DNA of 64,000 bases from CBDBBY01 sp965203215 (GTDB lineage Bacteria; Pseudomonadota; Alphaproteobacteria; Rhodobacterales; Rhodobacteraceae), in NCBI GenBank assembly GCA_965203215.1, contig CBDBBY010000001.1, positions 806,001-870,000 of the forward strand, read 5' to 3'. Shown here in pieces: positions 53,732 through 62,825 of the stretch; position 1 is the stretch's first letter; each line of letters begins with the position of its first letter. The position numbers and the translations under genes are program-made. The notes beneath the pieces were generated by a model, which saw only the letters and a list, made by a program, of their open reading frames with translations, made no database searches and had not been told where the DNA came from.

Positions 53732-55026
53732 GCCGTCGGGATGCGCTTCTATTCCTGGCGGTCGGGCTGCTTCTGATCGGAGTCGGGTTTTTCCAAAGCT
53801 GGAATGTCGCATTGGCGATCCTGAACATGGGTCTCGTTTCGGCCATCATGACGCTCGGCGTTAACATCCAATGGGGCTATGCGGGTCTGTTCAATGTCGG
53901 CGTCACCGGATTTGTCGCACTGGGCGGCCTTGCCATCATCGTCATTTCCGTCGCCCCTGTCGGAGATGCGTGGGCAGCCGGCGGCCTCCGAGTCGGCGCG
54001 GGCTTGCTGCTAGGGGCCGCGACAATTCTCGGAGCCATAGCCGTTTGGGTGAAGCTTGCGAGCGGAAAATTCCGCGCTTATGCGCTCGCCGCGATCATAG
54101 TCATCGGTTTCTTTTTGTACCGCTGGGTTTTCGACCCTGCCGTCGCAGCGATCGAAGCCGTTACTCCCGCGTCCACCGGGTTTTTGGGCGGGGCGGGCTT
54201 GCCTGTGCTGCTGGGATGGCCCGTAGGCGCACTGCTCGCCGCCGGCGCGGCGTTCGTGATCGGCAAAATCGCTCTCGGACTTCGGTCGGAATATCTGGCG
54301 ATCGCCACGCTCGGGATCGCCGAAATCATCGTTGCAGTCCTCAAGAACGAGGAATGGCTCACGCGAGGAGTCAAGAATGTCGTGGGGCTTCCTCGACCGG
54401 TACCTTACGAGGTCGACCTTCAGCAGAACGAAGATTTTGCCGAGGCCGTGGATTCCTTCGGCCTGAGCATCATCGAATCGTCTTCGATTTTCGTGAAGCT
54501 TTGCTACGCAGGCATTTTCCTCGTCGTACTGCTGGGACTTCTTTGGCTCTCACAGAAGGCTTTGAGTTCCCCTTGGGGCCGGATGATGCGGGCAATCCGC
54601 GACAACGAAACAGCCGCCGAGGCTATGGGAAAGGATGTGACCGGCCGCCATCTCCAAGTCTTCGTGCTCGGATCTGCGGTTTGCGGACTCGCCGGCGCGA
54701 TGATGACGACTCTGGACGGGCAGTTCACGCCCACGTCCTACCAGCCACTGAGGTTCACGTTCTTGATCTGGGTGATGGTCATAGTCGGCGGTTCCGGAAA
54801 CAATTTCGGCTCGGTTCTGGGCGGAATCCTGATCTGGTTCTGTTGGATAGAGGTTGAGCCGCTCGGCATCTTCCTGCTGGATTTGGCGACGTCCTGGATG
54901 AGCGAAGACAATCCGGTCCGCGCGCATCTTCTCGAATCGGCCGCCCACATGCGGCTTTTGACCATGGGCCTCATTCTTTTGCTGGTGATGAGGTTTTATC
55001 CGCGAGGGCTCATTCCTGAGCGTTAA
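53728..55026 (+). CDS. livM: ABC transporter permease, LivM type
   Basis: A 432-residue membrane protein. NIQWGYAGLFNVGVTGFVALGG and LGLRSEYLAIATLGIAEIIV are LivM landmarks; SPWGRMMRAIRDNETAAEAMGKD is the cytoplasmic coupling segment and YQPLRFTFLIWVMVIVGGSGN follows. It is longer than many LivM proteins because of an extra helical stretch (about residues 95-170). Last gene of the transporter. Confidence 0.9.
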   Translation: MSRRDALLFLAVGLLLIGVGFFQSWNVALAILNMGLVSAIMTLGVNIQWGYAGLFNVGVTGFVALGGLAIIVISVAPVGDAWAAGGLRVGAGLLLGAATILGAIAVWVKLASGKFRAYALAAIIVIGFFLYRWVFDPAVAAIEAVTPASTGFLGGAGLPVLLGWPVGALLAAGAAFVIGKIALGLRSEYLAIATLGIAEIIVAVLKNEEWLTRGVKNVVGLPRPVPYEVDLQQNEDFAEAVDSFGLSIIESSSIFVKLCYAGIFLVVLLGLLWLSQKALSSPWGRMMRAIRDNETAAEAMGKDVTGRHLQVFVLGSAVCGLAGAMMTTLDGQFTPTSYQPLRFTFLIWVMVIVGGSGNNFGSVLGGILIWFCWIEVEPLGIFLLDLATSWMSEDNPVRAHLLESAAHMRLLTMGLILLLVMRFYPRGLIPER

Positions 55027-55129
55027 GAGGTTGGTCGGAAATTGATTTCGGCTGAAGCCAACGAAGATCTCGGAATTCGGCCGCGCTCCGTTGGCTATTC
55101 TGATTCGGTCTGGATTCAATACTGTTGCA

Positions 55130-55178
55130 GGAGAATTTTACTTCGGCGCTTTTGGGAAATTTTGACCCGGCATTAACA
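55130..55178 (+). mobile_element. Solo IS21-type right end (old)
   Basis: GAGAATTTTACTTCGGCGCT, TTTGGGAAATTTTGAC, CCGGCATTAACA matches the right end of the IS21 copy at 57776-57825 in order and spacing (GGAATT..., CTTCGGC, TTTTGGG, GGCATT-ACA), at roughly 80%. No transposase precedes it; the livM gene ends 104 bp upstream. It marks a vanished, related element. Confidence 0.6.
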
Positions 55179-55681
55179 CCAAGGATGTCAGAGGATCCAC
55201 GGTTCTACAATCCTGCTGTGTCGTTGGACCTTCGCTTGGATGTCGCGCTGCCGACGTCCGGCCAAGGACCATGAGCGGAGCTTGGAGTGCTCGTTGGCGT
55301 GGGCGCGGTTGGCCGCATGCCGTTTCATGACGCACCGAATTCGAAAGGAGCTCCAGCCCTCGGCGGGAGTTGGCGGATGCCTCGGACCCTCGGCTCGACT
55401 GACGACCGACGCCGGCGGTCCATCAAGTGCTACCTGAAGTACTGGGGGGAGGACCTCCTGCGCAACAAGACGCGCAAGTCGGGGACGCCGCCGGTGCCCG
55501 AGGAGAAGGCCCGCAAGCTGTCGGAGCTGGTGCTGTTACTACCGGGTTAAAACTCCCCAAAAGCGCCGAAGCAGAATTCCCCAGTCAGGGGGCTGCGAAT
55601 TCGTTCCGGGGGGCATGCCCCCCGGAACGAAAGCAGTCCAAAATCTCATCCGATTTTTCTGCCGAAGGAGGCTCGGGTCGG

Positions 55682-56913
55682 GTGTTGAAGCTGGAGAAGA
55701 TTGTCATGTTGCAAGAACTGAAACGGGAAGGCCTTTCGATCAGCGCGATCGCGCGGCGGACGGGCCTGGACCGCAAGACGGTCCGCAAGCTGCTGGATCG
55801 GGGCCTCGCGGCTCCGGCCTATTCGCCGCGGGAGCCGCGGCCGAGGCTTCTGGAGCCGTACGAGGCCTATCTCGCCAAAAAGATCGGGAACTGCCCGGAT
55901 CTGTCCGGACGCCGGCTGTTCCGGCAAATCCAGGAGCTCGGCTACAAAGGCGGCTATACGGCGGTGACGGATTATCTCCGCGCGATCCGGCCGGACGCGG
56001 CGCCAGGGTTCGAGCGCCGCTTCGAGACCAAGCCCGGCGAGCAGGCCCAGGTCGACTTCGCCGAATTCAAAACCGAATACGCCGACGAGCCCGGCGTCGT
56101 CCGGAAAGTCCACCTGTTCTCGTTCGTCCTCGGATGCAGCCGATGGCTGTGGGGGCGGTTCTGCGCCGACCAGAAGCTTGAGACGGTGCTGAGATGCCAC
56201 GTCTCCGCATTCGACGCATGCGGAGGGGCGACGAAAGAAGCGCCTGCGACCGGATGAAGACCGCCGTCCTGGGAGAGGACGCCGACCGGTCCGCGGTCTA
56301 CAACCCGTCCCTGGTCGCCTTGCTCGACCACTACGGATCGGCGCCGAAAGCCTGCAGAGCCTACCGGGCGAAGACCAAGGGCAAGGTCGAGCGGCCGTTC
56401 CGCTACATCCGCCAGGACTTCTTCCTCGACCGGACCTTCCGCTGCCTCGACGACCTCAACGCGCAATTCGACGATTGGCGCGGCAAGGTCGCCAATCCGC
56501 GCGTCCACGCCACCACCGGACGGATCGTCGACCAGGCCTTCGCCGAAGAGCAATGCTCCCTGATCCCGCTGCCCGCGCATCCCTACGACGCCGTCCTGAC
56601 CGTCGAGCGCCGCGTCAGCCGCGACGGAATGGTCTCCGTCGGCGGAAACCTCTACTCCGTGCCGGACGCCGCCCGCAAGCGCGTGCTGGAGGTGCAGAGG
56701 CATCCCGCCGAAGTGCGGATCTTCGAAGACAGGACGCTGATCGCCCGGCATCCGGTCCTCGAAGGCCGGAACCGCCGCAGGGTCGATCCCGGCCACCGCA
56801 GGCCGCCCCCGCCGCGGATCGACTTGCCCAACCTCGAGGAGGCGCCGAAACGGCCCCTGGCCTTCTACGACGCCGTGGGACGCCGCCTCGAGCGGCAGGG
56901 AGCAGCCCGATGA
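55682..56913 (+). pseudogene. IS21 transposase IstA, frameshifted
   Basis: The GTG at 55682 (after AGGAGG) begins VLKLEKIVMLQELKREGLSI with the helix-turn-helix AIARRTGLDRKTVRKLLD, then QAQVDFAEFKTEYADEPG with a catalytic Asp. The frame ends at 56257. From about 56250 the other frame continues as DRMKTAVLGED, GKVERPFRYIRQDFFLD (catalytic Glu) and GNLYSVPDAARKRV to 56913. One base appears missing between 56245 and 56256. Either the copy is dead or there is a sequence error. Confidence 0.8.
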
Positions 56914-57746
56914 CCGAACTGATCGACCGCATCAGCGCCGCCCTGGTCGGACTGAAAATGCCCCGGGCGCTCGAAGCGCTCGGACCCACGCTGCGGCGGC
57001 TGGAGCAGGGCGAGATCACAGCCGTCGAAGCCATCGACGCGATCCTGAACGAAGAATACGCCCTGCGCGAAACAAGACGAATAGACATCGCATTGCGAAC
57101 CGCGAAGCTCCTCCCCGTCAAAACGGTCGAAAGCTTCGACTTCGCATTCCAGCCCTCCCTCGACCGCGAGAGAATCGCCGCGCTGGCCCAGCTCGACTTC
57201 ATCCGGAGACGCGAAACCGTCCACTTCCTCGGACCGCCCGGAACCGGCAAGTCCCACCTCGCGACCGCCCTGGGCGTCGCCGCCGTCAAAGCCGGAAAGA
57301 GCGTCTACAAAACAACGCTCGCCGAACTCACCGACAGCCTCGCCAAAGCCGAACGCCAAGGCCAGCTCGCCGAAAAAATCCGCTTCTTCGCGCGGGCCGC
57401 CATACTCATCGTCGATGAAATCGGATACTTGCCCATAACGCAGGGCGGAGCGAGCCTGTTCTTCCAAATCGTAAACGCCAGATACGAAAAAGGCGCGATG
57501 ATCCTCACTTCGAACAGAAGCTTCGCCGAATGGGGCGACATCTTCGGAGACCCCGTCGTCGCGACGGCCCTCCTCGACCGGCTCCTCCACCACGCGGCGG
57601 TCGTCCGAATCGAAGGCGCAAGCTACAGACCCGGAAAGCACGCCGACCTCATTCCGGAACACGTCCGAACGAATGCGCCCATCACGCCGCCGCCCCCGCC
57701 GAAAAAACGAGGCCGGCCCAGAAAGGAGGCCAGAACCGACGACTGA
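56910..57746 (+). CDS. istB: IS21 helper ATPase IstB
   Basis: A 278-residue AAA+ ATPase of the DnaC/IstB family that selects target DNA for IstA. P-loop FLGPPGTGKSHLATALG, Walker B AILIVDEIGYLP, sensor TSNRSFAEWGDIFGD and the arginine-finger-region LLDRLLHHAAVV are present. The ATG overlaps the istA stop (ATGA). A basic, proline-rich tail ends the protein. Confidence 0.92.
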   Translation: MTELIDRISAALVGLKMPRALEALGPTLRRLEQGEITAVEAIDAILNEEYALRETRRIDIALRTAKLLPVKTVESFDFAFQPSLDRERIAALAQLDFIRRRETVHFLGPPGTGKSHLATALGVAAVKAGKSVYKTTLAELTDSLAKAERQGQLAEKIRFFARAAILIVDEIGYLPITQGGASLFFQIVNARYEKGAMILTSNRSFAEWGDIFGDPVVATALLDRLLHHAAVVRIEGASYRPGKHADLIPEHVRTNAPITPPPPPKKRGRPRKEARTDD

Positions 57747-58214
57747 ACTGGCTCGCCGCCAAAACACCGAAAAAGTGGGGAATTCTGCTTCGGCACTTTT
57801 GGGGAATTTTACTTCGGCATTGACAGGTGCCGAGCCGTCCGCCGGACGGGGAGACGCACCGGACGGTGCGCGCCTTGGCGAAAGAGGTCGGCGTCTCGTC
57901 GGCGACGGCGCACCGCATCCTTGCCCGCCACCGGCTCGCGCCGCACAAGGTGCGGCAATTCAAGGTCTCGACCGATCCGGACTTCGCGGGGAAGACCCAC
58001 GACGTCATCGCGTTGTACATGGATCCGCCGAACCGCGCGGTGTTTTTTTCGATCGACGAGAAGACGCGGATCCAAGCGCTCGGGCGGACGCGGAAAGCGC
58101 TGCCGATGAAGCCGGGACGGCCCGCGACGATGACGCACGAGGACAAGCGGAACGGCACCACGACGCTGTTCGCGGCGCCGAACATCCTGGACGGAACGGT
58201 CATCGGCCGACATG

Positions 58215-58249
58215 CCCCCGAAAGGGACATAGTTGCATGCTGATTCACA
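58215..58249 (-). mobile_element. Solo IS21-type terminal repeat
   Basis: On the minus strand TGTGAATCAGCATGCAACTA, then TGTCCCTTTCGGGGG. It differs from the end at 27428-27462 at only two of 35 positions. It lies exactly at the internal deletion of the IS630 gene, so a second IS21-type element once inserted there and left together with IS630 sequence. Confidence 0.7.
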
Positions 58250-58618
58250 GTTGCTCCTGAATGAACGCGGTCGAGGGCTTCTTCGGGAAGCTGGCCCGCC
58301 GCCGGCTCCGGCGCGGCGTCTACGCTTCCCTCGAGGATCTCAAGGCGGCGGTCCTGGACTTCATCGCGCTTCACAACGAGAAGGAGGCGAAGCCGTTCAA
58401 ATGGACGGCCAGCCCCGAGCGGCTGATCGCCGCACGCCAAAGAGGGTATCAAATGACTAAAATCGACCACTCTATCTCGATAGGCAGTATTTTTACTCTT
58501 TGTAAATCCGCTGTTTATCGATGATAAAAAAATTTTCTGCCCATTGGTTTTCAGCAGGCTTTTTGTATTTATTACCAATACGGTATTTCGGTATTTCGGT
58601 ATTTTTTGTAAACCATAA

Positions 58619-58963
58619 TCATCCTTTTAAGTCTTTCCTTGCAGTGGAAGAAAAAATCATGCCATTAAGGACCTTGTACCAGCATACCGGACTCATGTCT
58701 CCAGGTAGCGCTTTTCGCAATCCGCCATTGGATGAAGGCCACTGATCTCGTATAGACGTTATCGTAAGCAGGGTGTTCAATGTAACCCAATCAGGACGGC
58801 GGAAAAACTCTATCTTGTATCTTGGTTCTCCCTTGTATTCAAAAAGATCGAGCAACGCAGTAGCTGACAACAACCCGTGCTTTCTGATCGAAGGCCAGCT
58901 ACTCGGTTCAGACATATGGTAAATAAGCGGGTGATTCCGTACCAACGCTTCAGCGGTTAACAT
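58619..58963 (-). CDS. Truncated small protein, DUF7002-like
   Basis: A 114-residue protein: LIYHMSEPSSWPSIRKHGLL, SATALLDLFEY, FFRRPDWVTL, ITSIRDQWPSSNGGLRKAL and MSPVCWYKVLNGMIF. This resembles the N-terminal half of a family I remember as DUF7002 (YHM-x-x-x-x-SWPSI-x-x-HGLLS). Relatives usually continue well past the LN-x-x-F block, so this one seems cut short. It neighbours the IS nest and an AT-rich stretch. Function unknown. Confidence 0.5.
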   Translation of the reverse strand: MLTAEALVRNHPLIYHMSEPSSWPSIRKHGLLSATALLDLFEYKGEPRYKIEFFRRPDWVTLNTLLTITSIRDQWPSSNGGLRKALPGDMSPVCWYKVLNGMIFSSTARKDLKG

Positions 58964-59312
58964 TCAGCTGCACCGAATTCGCACCTATTACCAAGAGCGT
59001 TCATGACTTGGTCCCTCAAAAATCAATAGGCCGCCAAGCACAGTTCAAGTCCCGCGCTGTCTGAGATTCGTTTGGCGATCATAACCGCTGTTCAATCCAT
59101 CAAATCCACCTCCATCTATGTGACAACTGCAGCGAGATCAAGAGTTCAACGGCGATGAAGCAAGCGCGCTGCTTTCGTGTTTCGATTTCGAACCGGCCAA
59201 CAGGTGAAAGACGGCGCTGCGTTTCTGAATTTCCGAATTTGGCAAGGTGACACTGCATACCTTTTTTGGCAAAAGGTGCGCGTACGAATCAATGTCGAAA
59301 CCAGACAAGTCC
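58964..59312. other. Upstream region of the hydroxybenzoate hydroxylase gene
   Basis: About 350 bp without a gene. No PobR-type regulator is next to the gene and no clear promoter pair or operator was found. Confidence 0.4.
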
Positions 59313-60482
59313 ATGCAGTCGCAGGTAGGCATCATCGGAGGCGGTCCGTCAGGATTGCTGCTGGCCCGCAAGCTCGCTATCTCCGGGATTGATGTTGTTC
59401 TGCTTGAGCGCCAATCCAGAAAGCATGTTTGCTCGCGAATACGCGCGGGCGTACTGGAGTGGGGCACCGTCGAGCAACTTAGAGAAGCCGGCGTCGGCGA
59501 CCGAATGGATAAAGTCGGTCTGGTCCATGATGGTTGCTTGTTGGCTTTGGAAAATCGAACTGTGCGCTTGGACTTCGCCGGACTCGCCCGACGTTCCGTC
59601 ATGGTCTACGGACAAACAGAAATCACCCATGATCTTTACGAAGCGCTCAATGTTTCTGAAACACGGATTTTCCACGAGGTGCATGACGTTGAAATCCAAG
59701 GAGCCAACACGGAATCGCCAAGAATTGCTTTTCGTCATGAGAATGAAAGCAAATTGCTGAATTGCAGGTTCGTCGCCGGATGCGACGGATTCCACGGCGT
59801 GAGTCGGCGGACCATACCCAAATCAGTGCGAACGGAATACTTGAAGACATATCCGTTCGGTTGGCTCGGGCTGCTTTCCGAATCCCCGCCGGTGTCGGAT
59901 GAGCTGATCTACTCGAAGAGCAAGCGCGGATTCGCACTGGCATCAATGAGAAACCGCAACCTCTCAAGATACTATATTCAAGTTCCAATCGACGGCCGCG
60001 TGGAGGACTGGTCCGACAATAACTTTTGGGACGAATTGAGACGCCGACTCCCGTCCGAATATGCCGAGTCGCTTGTTGCTGGGCGCGGAGTCGAAAAATC
60101 CATTGCGGCGTTGAGAAGCTTCGTTTCGGAACCGATGTCGTACGGATCGCTGTTTCTGTGCGGGGATGCCGCGCATATAGTTCCGCCAACCGGCGCCAAA
60201 GGTTTGAACCTCGCCGTCTCTGACGTGCATTATCTCTGCGAAGCGCTGGTGCGTTATTTCACTCACCGTGACGAAGACGGACTAAGAGAGTATTCTCCCA
60301 ATGCCTTGTCGCGGGTTTGGCGCACCATGCGGTTCAGCTGGTGGATGTCGAACCTCCTGCATGTCTTTCCCGAAGCGTCTCCATTCGATGCGAAAGTCAG
60401 CGAGTCCGAATTCGACTACTTGGCTGGCTCGGAGAATGGGCAGCGCGTCTTGGCCGAAAACTATACCGGCCTGCCCTACTGA
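59313..60482 (+). CDS. pobA: 4-Hydroxybenzoate 3-monooxygenase
   Basis: A 389-residue class A flavoprotein that hydroxylates 4-hydroxybenzoate to protocatechuate. FAD-binding VGIIGGGPSGLLLARKLAIS at the N-terminus, the RIRAGVLEWGTVEQLREAGV block with the family Arg, CDGFHGVSRRTIP and GDAAHIVPPTGAKGLNLAVS are all typical of PobA. Start at 59313 gives the family length; an ATG seven codons upstream is possible. No protocatechuate ring-cleavage genes are in the window. It faces a thiamine-diphosphate enzyme gene tail to tail. Confidence 0.9.
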   Translation: MQSQVGIIGGGPSGLLLARKLAISGIDVVLLERQSRKHVCSRIRAGVLEWGTVEQLREAGVGDRMDKVGLVHDGCLLALENRTVRLDFAGLARRSVMVYGQTEITHDLYEALNVSETRIFHEVHDVEIQGANTESPRIAFRHENESKLLNCRFVAGCDGFHGVSRRTIPKSVRTEYLKTYPFGWLGLLSESPPVSDELIYSKSKRGFALASMRNRNLSRYYIQVPIDGRVEDWSDNNFWDELRRRLPSEYAESLVAGRGVEKSIAALRSFVSEPMSYGSLFLCGDAAHIVPPTGAKGLNLAVSDVHYLCEALVRYFTHRDEDGLREYSPNALSRVWRTMRFSWWMSNLLHVFPEASPFDAKVSESEFDYLAGSENGQRVLAENYTGLPY

Positions 60483-60500
60483 TTCCATTGCGAAAATTGG

Positions 60501-62186
60501 TCATTCATATCCAATTCTGACTTCCACAAATGCCTGCCTTTTCTCAACCGTTGCGATTTCCACAGCTTTTTCCAAAACCTCGCGGAGGGCTGAGGGATCT
60601 TCGACCCTCTTCGCAAACGCGCGATTGGCGGCTGCCACCATCGTGAAATTCGGCGAAGGAGATAGCGACGTCAAAGGCATCCTGTTGAGCTTCGCAGCCA
60701 GTCCGTCCGGGTAAAGCTGGGTTACCGATTGCCTGACGGCTCCCCATCCTTCGTTGTTCAATACGATTGCAAGAACGGGCACGCTGAGCGATTCACATAT
60801 CTGGTGGCATGCGACGGGATTTGAAAAAATATACGAGCCGTCGCCCATCACCGCGACGCACAAGCGTTCAGGATCAGCCAGACTTGCGCCGATCGCGCAT
60901 GGAAACGACCATCCAAGTCCGCCGGAATGAGGCTCTTGGAACCACGAGTTCCGTTTCGTGCGCTTCAATGTCCCGAGCATCGCGCCAAGTTCTGAAAAGA
61001 CCGAAGAGTCGATATCTTCCAATACATCGCTCAATACAGCCGAAACGAATGCTTTCGTTATAGTGGAACGAGGCGCAAAGGCGGACTTTCGCAGATCATC
61101 GCGCAACGTTCTCGATTTGGCTTCAATTTCCATGCGCCGCTCGCCAGCCAAGCTGTTTGCAGGAAGACGGGCATCCATTGCGTTCGCAAGTTGAGGAATT
61201 GAGATTTCCAGTTCGCCGGCGATGCTGAGGTCGGATCGGAAATTGCGCACGGGATGCTTGCTGAATATCGGATCGGGCCCCATGTTGATGATCGCGGCGC
61301 GCGGATTCAGCGGATGCCGATCCGGCCACCATGGCGCGAGCGAATTCAAAACAAGCACGACGTCCGCGTCCTGCAGCCATGGCCCGGGGTCTGCACCGAC
61401 ATGGCATTCGTGCTCCGTGGATATCGCTAGCGACGTCGCCCACCACGTGCAAACAGGGATGCCCCATGCGCGGACCATTTCCGAAAATGCATCGAAGCTG
61501 AGGTCGTCCCCTGCCCCGCGCTGGGCAATTATCAGGGGTCGCTTTGAATCCGCCAACAAGCTGGCAGCAGCTTCAATATCTCTCGGTACAGGCGCGGACA
61601 AAGCTGGGCTGAATTGAGGGTTTGCCGTTGCGCGCTGTGCGTCAACGACTTCGCACAATACTTCGCGCGGCAAGGAGATATAAACCGGGCCTTTCGGAGT
61701 GGAACTCGCGATCGCATGCCCGCGATCAAGCAATTCGAATATCTGTTCGGGAGCCCGGAGTTCGCAATCCCATTTGCAGGCTTCCCTGACCAATGCGGTC
61801 TGGTCCCGCATTTCTTGGCCCCAGCCAATCGGAACGGTTCTCGCTCCAAATCGCCCGCTTTCAGTCGTCGGCGTTCGGCCGGACAGAAGCATCAGCGGAA
61901 TATGCTCGCACGCCGCGTTGATCGCGCCGATCGCACCGTTCGCCAGACCGACATTCGTATGAAGCATCACTGCTTGGGGAAAGCCTGAAATCAGGAAATA
62001 TCCGTGCGCCATGCCCATGGCTGCATGCTCGTGTCCTACGGCAACCGCGGTCGGGACATCCGCGCCCGAGGCCATCGCTTCGGCCAAGCCTTCGATTATC
62101 GGCGGAAAGTCCGTTCCGGAATTGGCGAACACATAATCCACGCCAAGCGTTTTCAAGCGTTGGAATATCGCGCCGCCCGCAGTCAT
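60501..62186 (-). CDS. Thiamine-diphosphate-dependent enzyme (acetolactate synthase/benzoylformate decarboxylase-like)
   Basis: A 561-residue enzyme with the three-domain POX/ALS layout. The catalytic Glu region is AVAVGHEHAAMGMAHGYFLI, and the ThDP motif is MGDGSYIFSNPVACHQI ... VLNNEGWGAV (GDG ... NN). HTNVGLANGAIGAINAA also fits the family. The product cannot be assigned: close relatives include benzoylformate/phenylglyoxylate decarboxylases and putative acetolactate synthases. Pairing with pobA suggests aromatic-acid catabolism, but that is inference. ATG at 62186; the longer frame is unlikely. Confidence 0.82.
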   Translation of the reverse strand: MTAGGAIFQRLKTLGVDYVFANSGTDFPPIIEGLAEAMASGADVPTAVAVGHEHAAMGMAHGYFLISGFPQAVMLHTNVGLANGAIGAINAACEHIPLMLLSGRTPTTESGRFGARTVPIGWGQEMRDQTALVREACKWDCELRAPEQIFELLDRGHAIASSTPKGPVYISLPREVLCEVVDAQRATANPQFSPALSAPVPRDIEAAASLLADSKRPLIIAQRGAGDDLSFDAFSEMVRAWGIPVCTWWATSLAISTEHECHVGADPGPWLQDADVVLVLNSLAPWWPDRHPLNPRAAIINMGPDPIFSKHPVRNFRSDLSIAGELEISIPQLANAMDARLPANSLAGERRMEIEAKSRTLRDDLRKSAFAPRSTITKAFVSAVLSDVLEDIDSSVFSELGAMLGTLKRTKRNSWFQEPHSGGLGWSFPCAIGASLADPERLCVAVMGDGSYIFSNPVACHQICESLSVPVLAIVLNNEGWGAVRQSVTQLYPDGLAAKLNRMPLTSLSPSPNFTMVAAANRAFAKRVEDPSALREVLEKAVEIATVEKRQAFVEVRIGYE

Positions 62187-62825
62187 GCCGACTGAATTTG
62201 ATTCAGCAATTTTATTCAAACCAACCCAAAAACCGGAACAATGACGAAACTGGTCGGAGTAAACATCCGGCGACCACAGGGTCAAGCTTGGCACCGCAAG
62301 AACAAGCCCGACACGCAGGAGTTCCGTTCCCAAGAGCGGAGCGATGCACTTGAATTTTTCAACCATCGCGGTGACTTTGGCAACGGCTGAAATGACGACC
62401 CATTCAGCCCGAACGGCGTGTTGCCAAGCCTAGTTCCACGACGATCAATGCAAGAATTCCGAACCATATTTTCAGGTTCTCGCGCTCATTGCCAATGCAG
62501 CACCGCCGATTTCCTGATCGAGACCGTCGTTGATCCCTGCGAGCAGCGGCCAAAAAAAAAAGCGGGATGGCAAGCAACGGCATGCCGCCGAAACAAGCTC
62601 AGCCCTCTACGGGCAATCCAAATGCTCGAATGAACCTCGCGTTGCAGATAGAACGCGCCCGGCTCAGGTTGACGCGCTTCCGGCGTTCACGAAGCAGTTC
62701 GGGCATTGTGAATCGGCATGCGTCCGGCGACGGAAAGCCTTCCTTGGAATGCCTGTTCAGGAAATGGGAACTGCCGGGCCCGGAGGGCGCGGCAGCCGGC
62801 AAGTTTTTGGGGCCGTGCCCCGGGG
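62187..62825. other. Intergenic with a possible IS21-type end scrap
   Basis: About 640 bp without a supportable gene. At 62707-62721 TGTGAATCGGCATGC equals the first 15 bases of the IS21-type end at 27462 (minus), then diverges. A run of ten As occurs near 62550-62560. Confidence 0.35.

Larger units (their letters stand above)
55534..57825 (+). mobile_element. IS21-family element (istA frameshifted, istB intact)
   Basis: A 2292-bp element with ends TGTTACTACCGGGTTAAAAC (left) and, inverted, TGTCAATGCCGAAGTAAAAT (right). Inner repeats of AATTC-GCTTCGGC-CTTTTGGGG type lie at both ends, as in IS21. A 5-bp target duplication GGTGC occurs at 55529-55533 and 57826-57830. It sits inside an IS630 gene and is much more GC-rich than the backbone. 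Confidence 0.9.
55400..58460 (+). pseudogene. IS630 transposase pseudogene, split by IS21 and internally deleted
   Basis: Three recognisable pieces lie in order. The first ends at 55533 (YWGEDLLRNKTRKSGTPPVP, EEKARKLSEL). The second, from 57826, reads PPDGETHRTVRALAKEVGVS ... DPPNRAVFFSIDEKTRIQAL ... NILDGTVIGRH and includes the first catalytic Asp. The third, from 58254, reads NAVEGFFGKLARRRLRRGVY ... EAKPFKWTASPERL. Removing the IS21 and one GGTGC restores KLSELVPSRPPDG in frame. The segment with the second Asp is gone, replaced by a 35-bp IS21-type end at 58215-58249. The N-terminal part (55240-55400) is heavily decayed. Confidence 0.82.
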
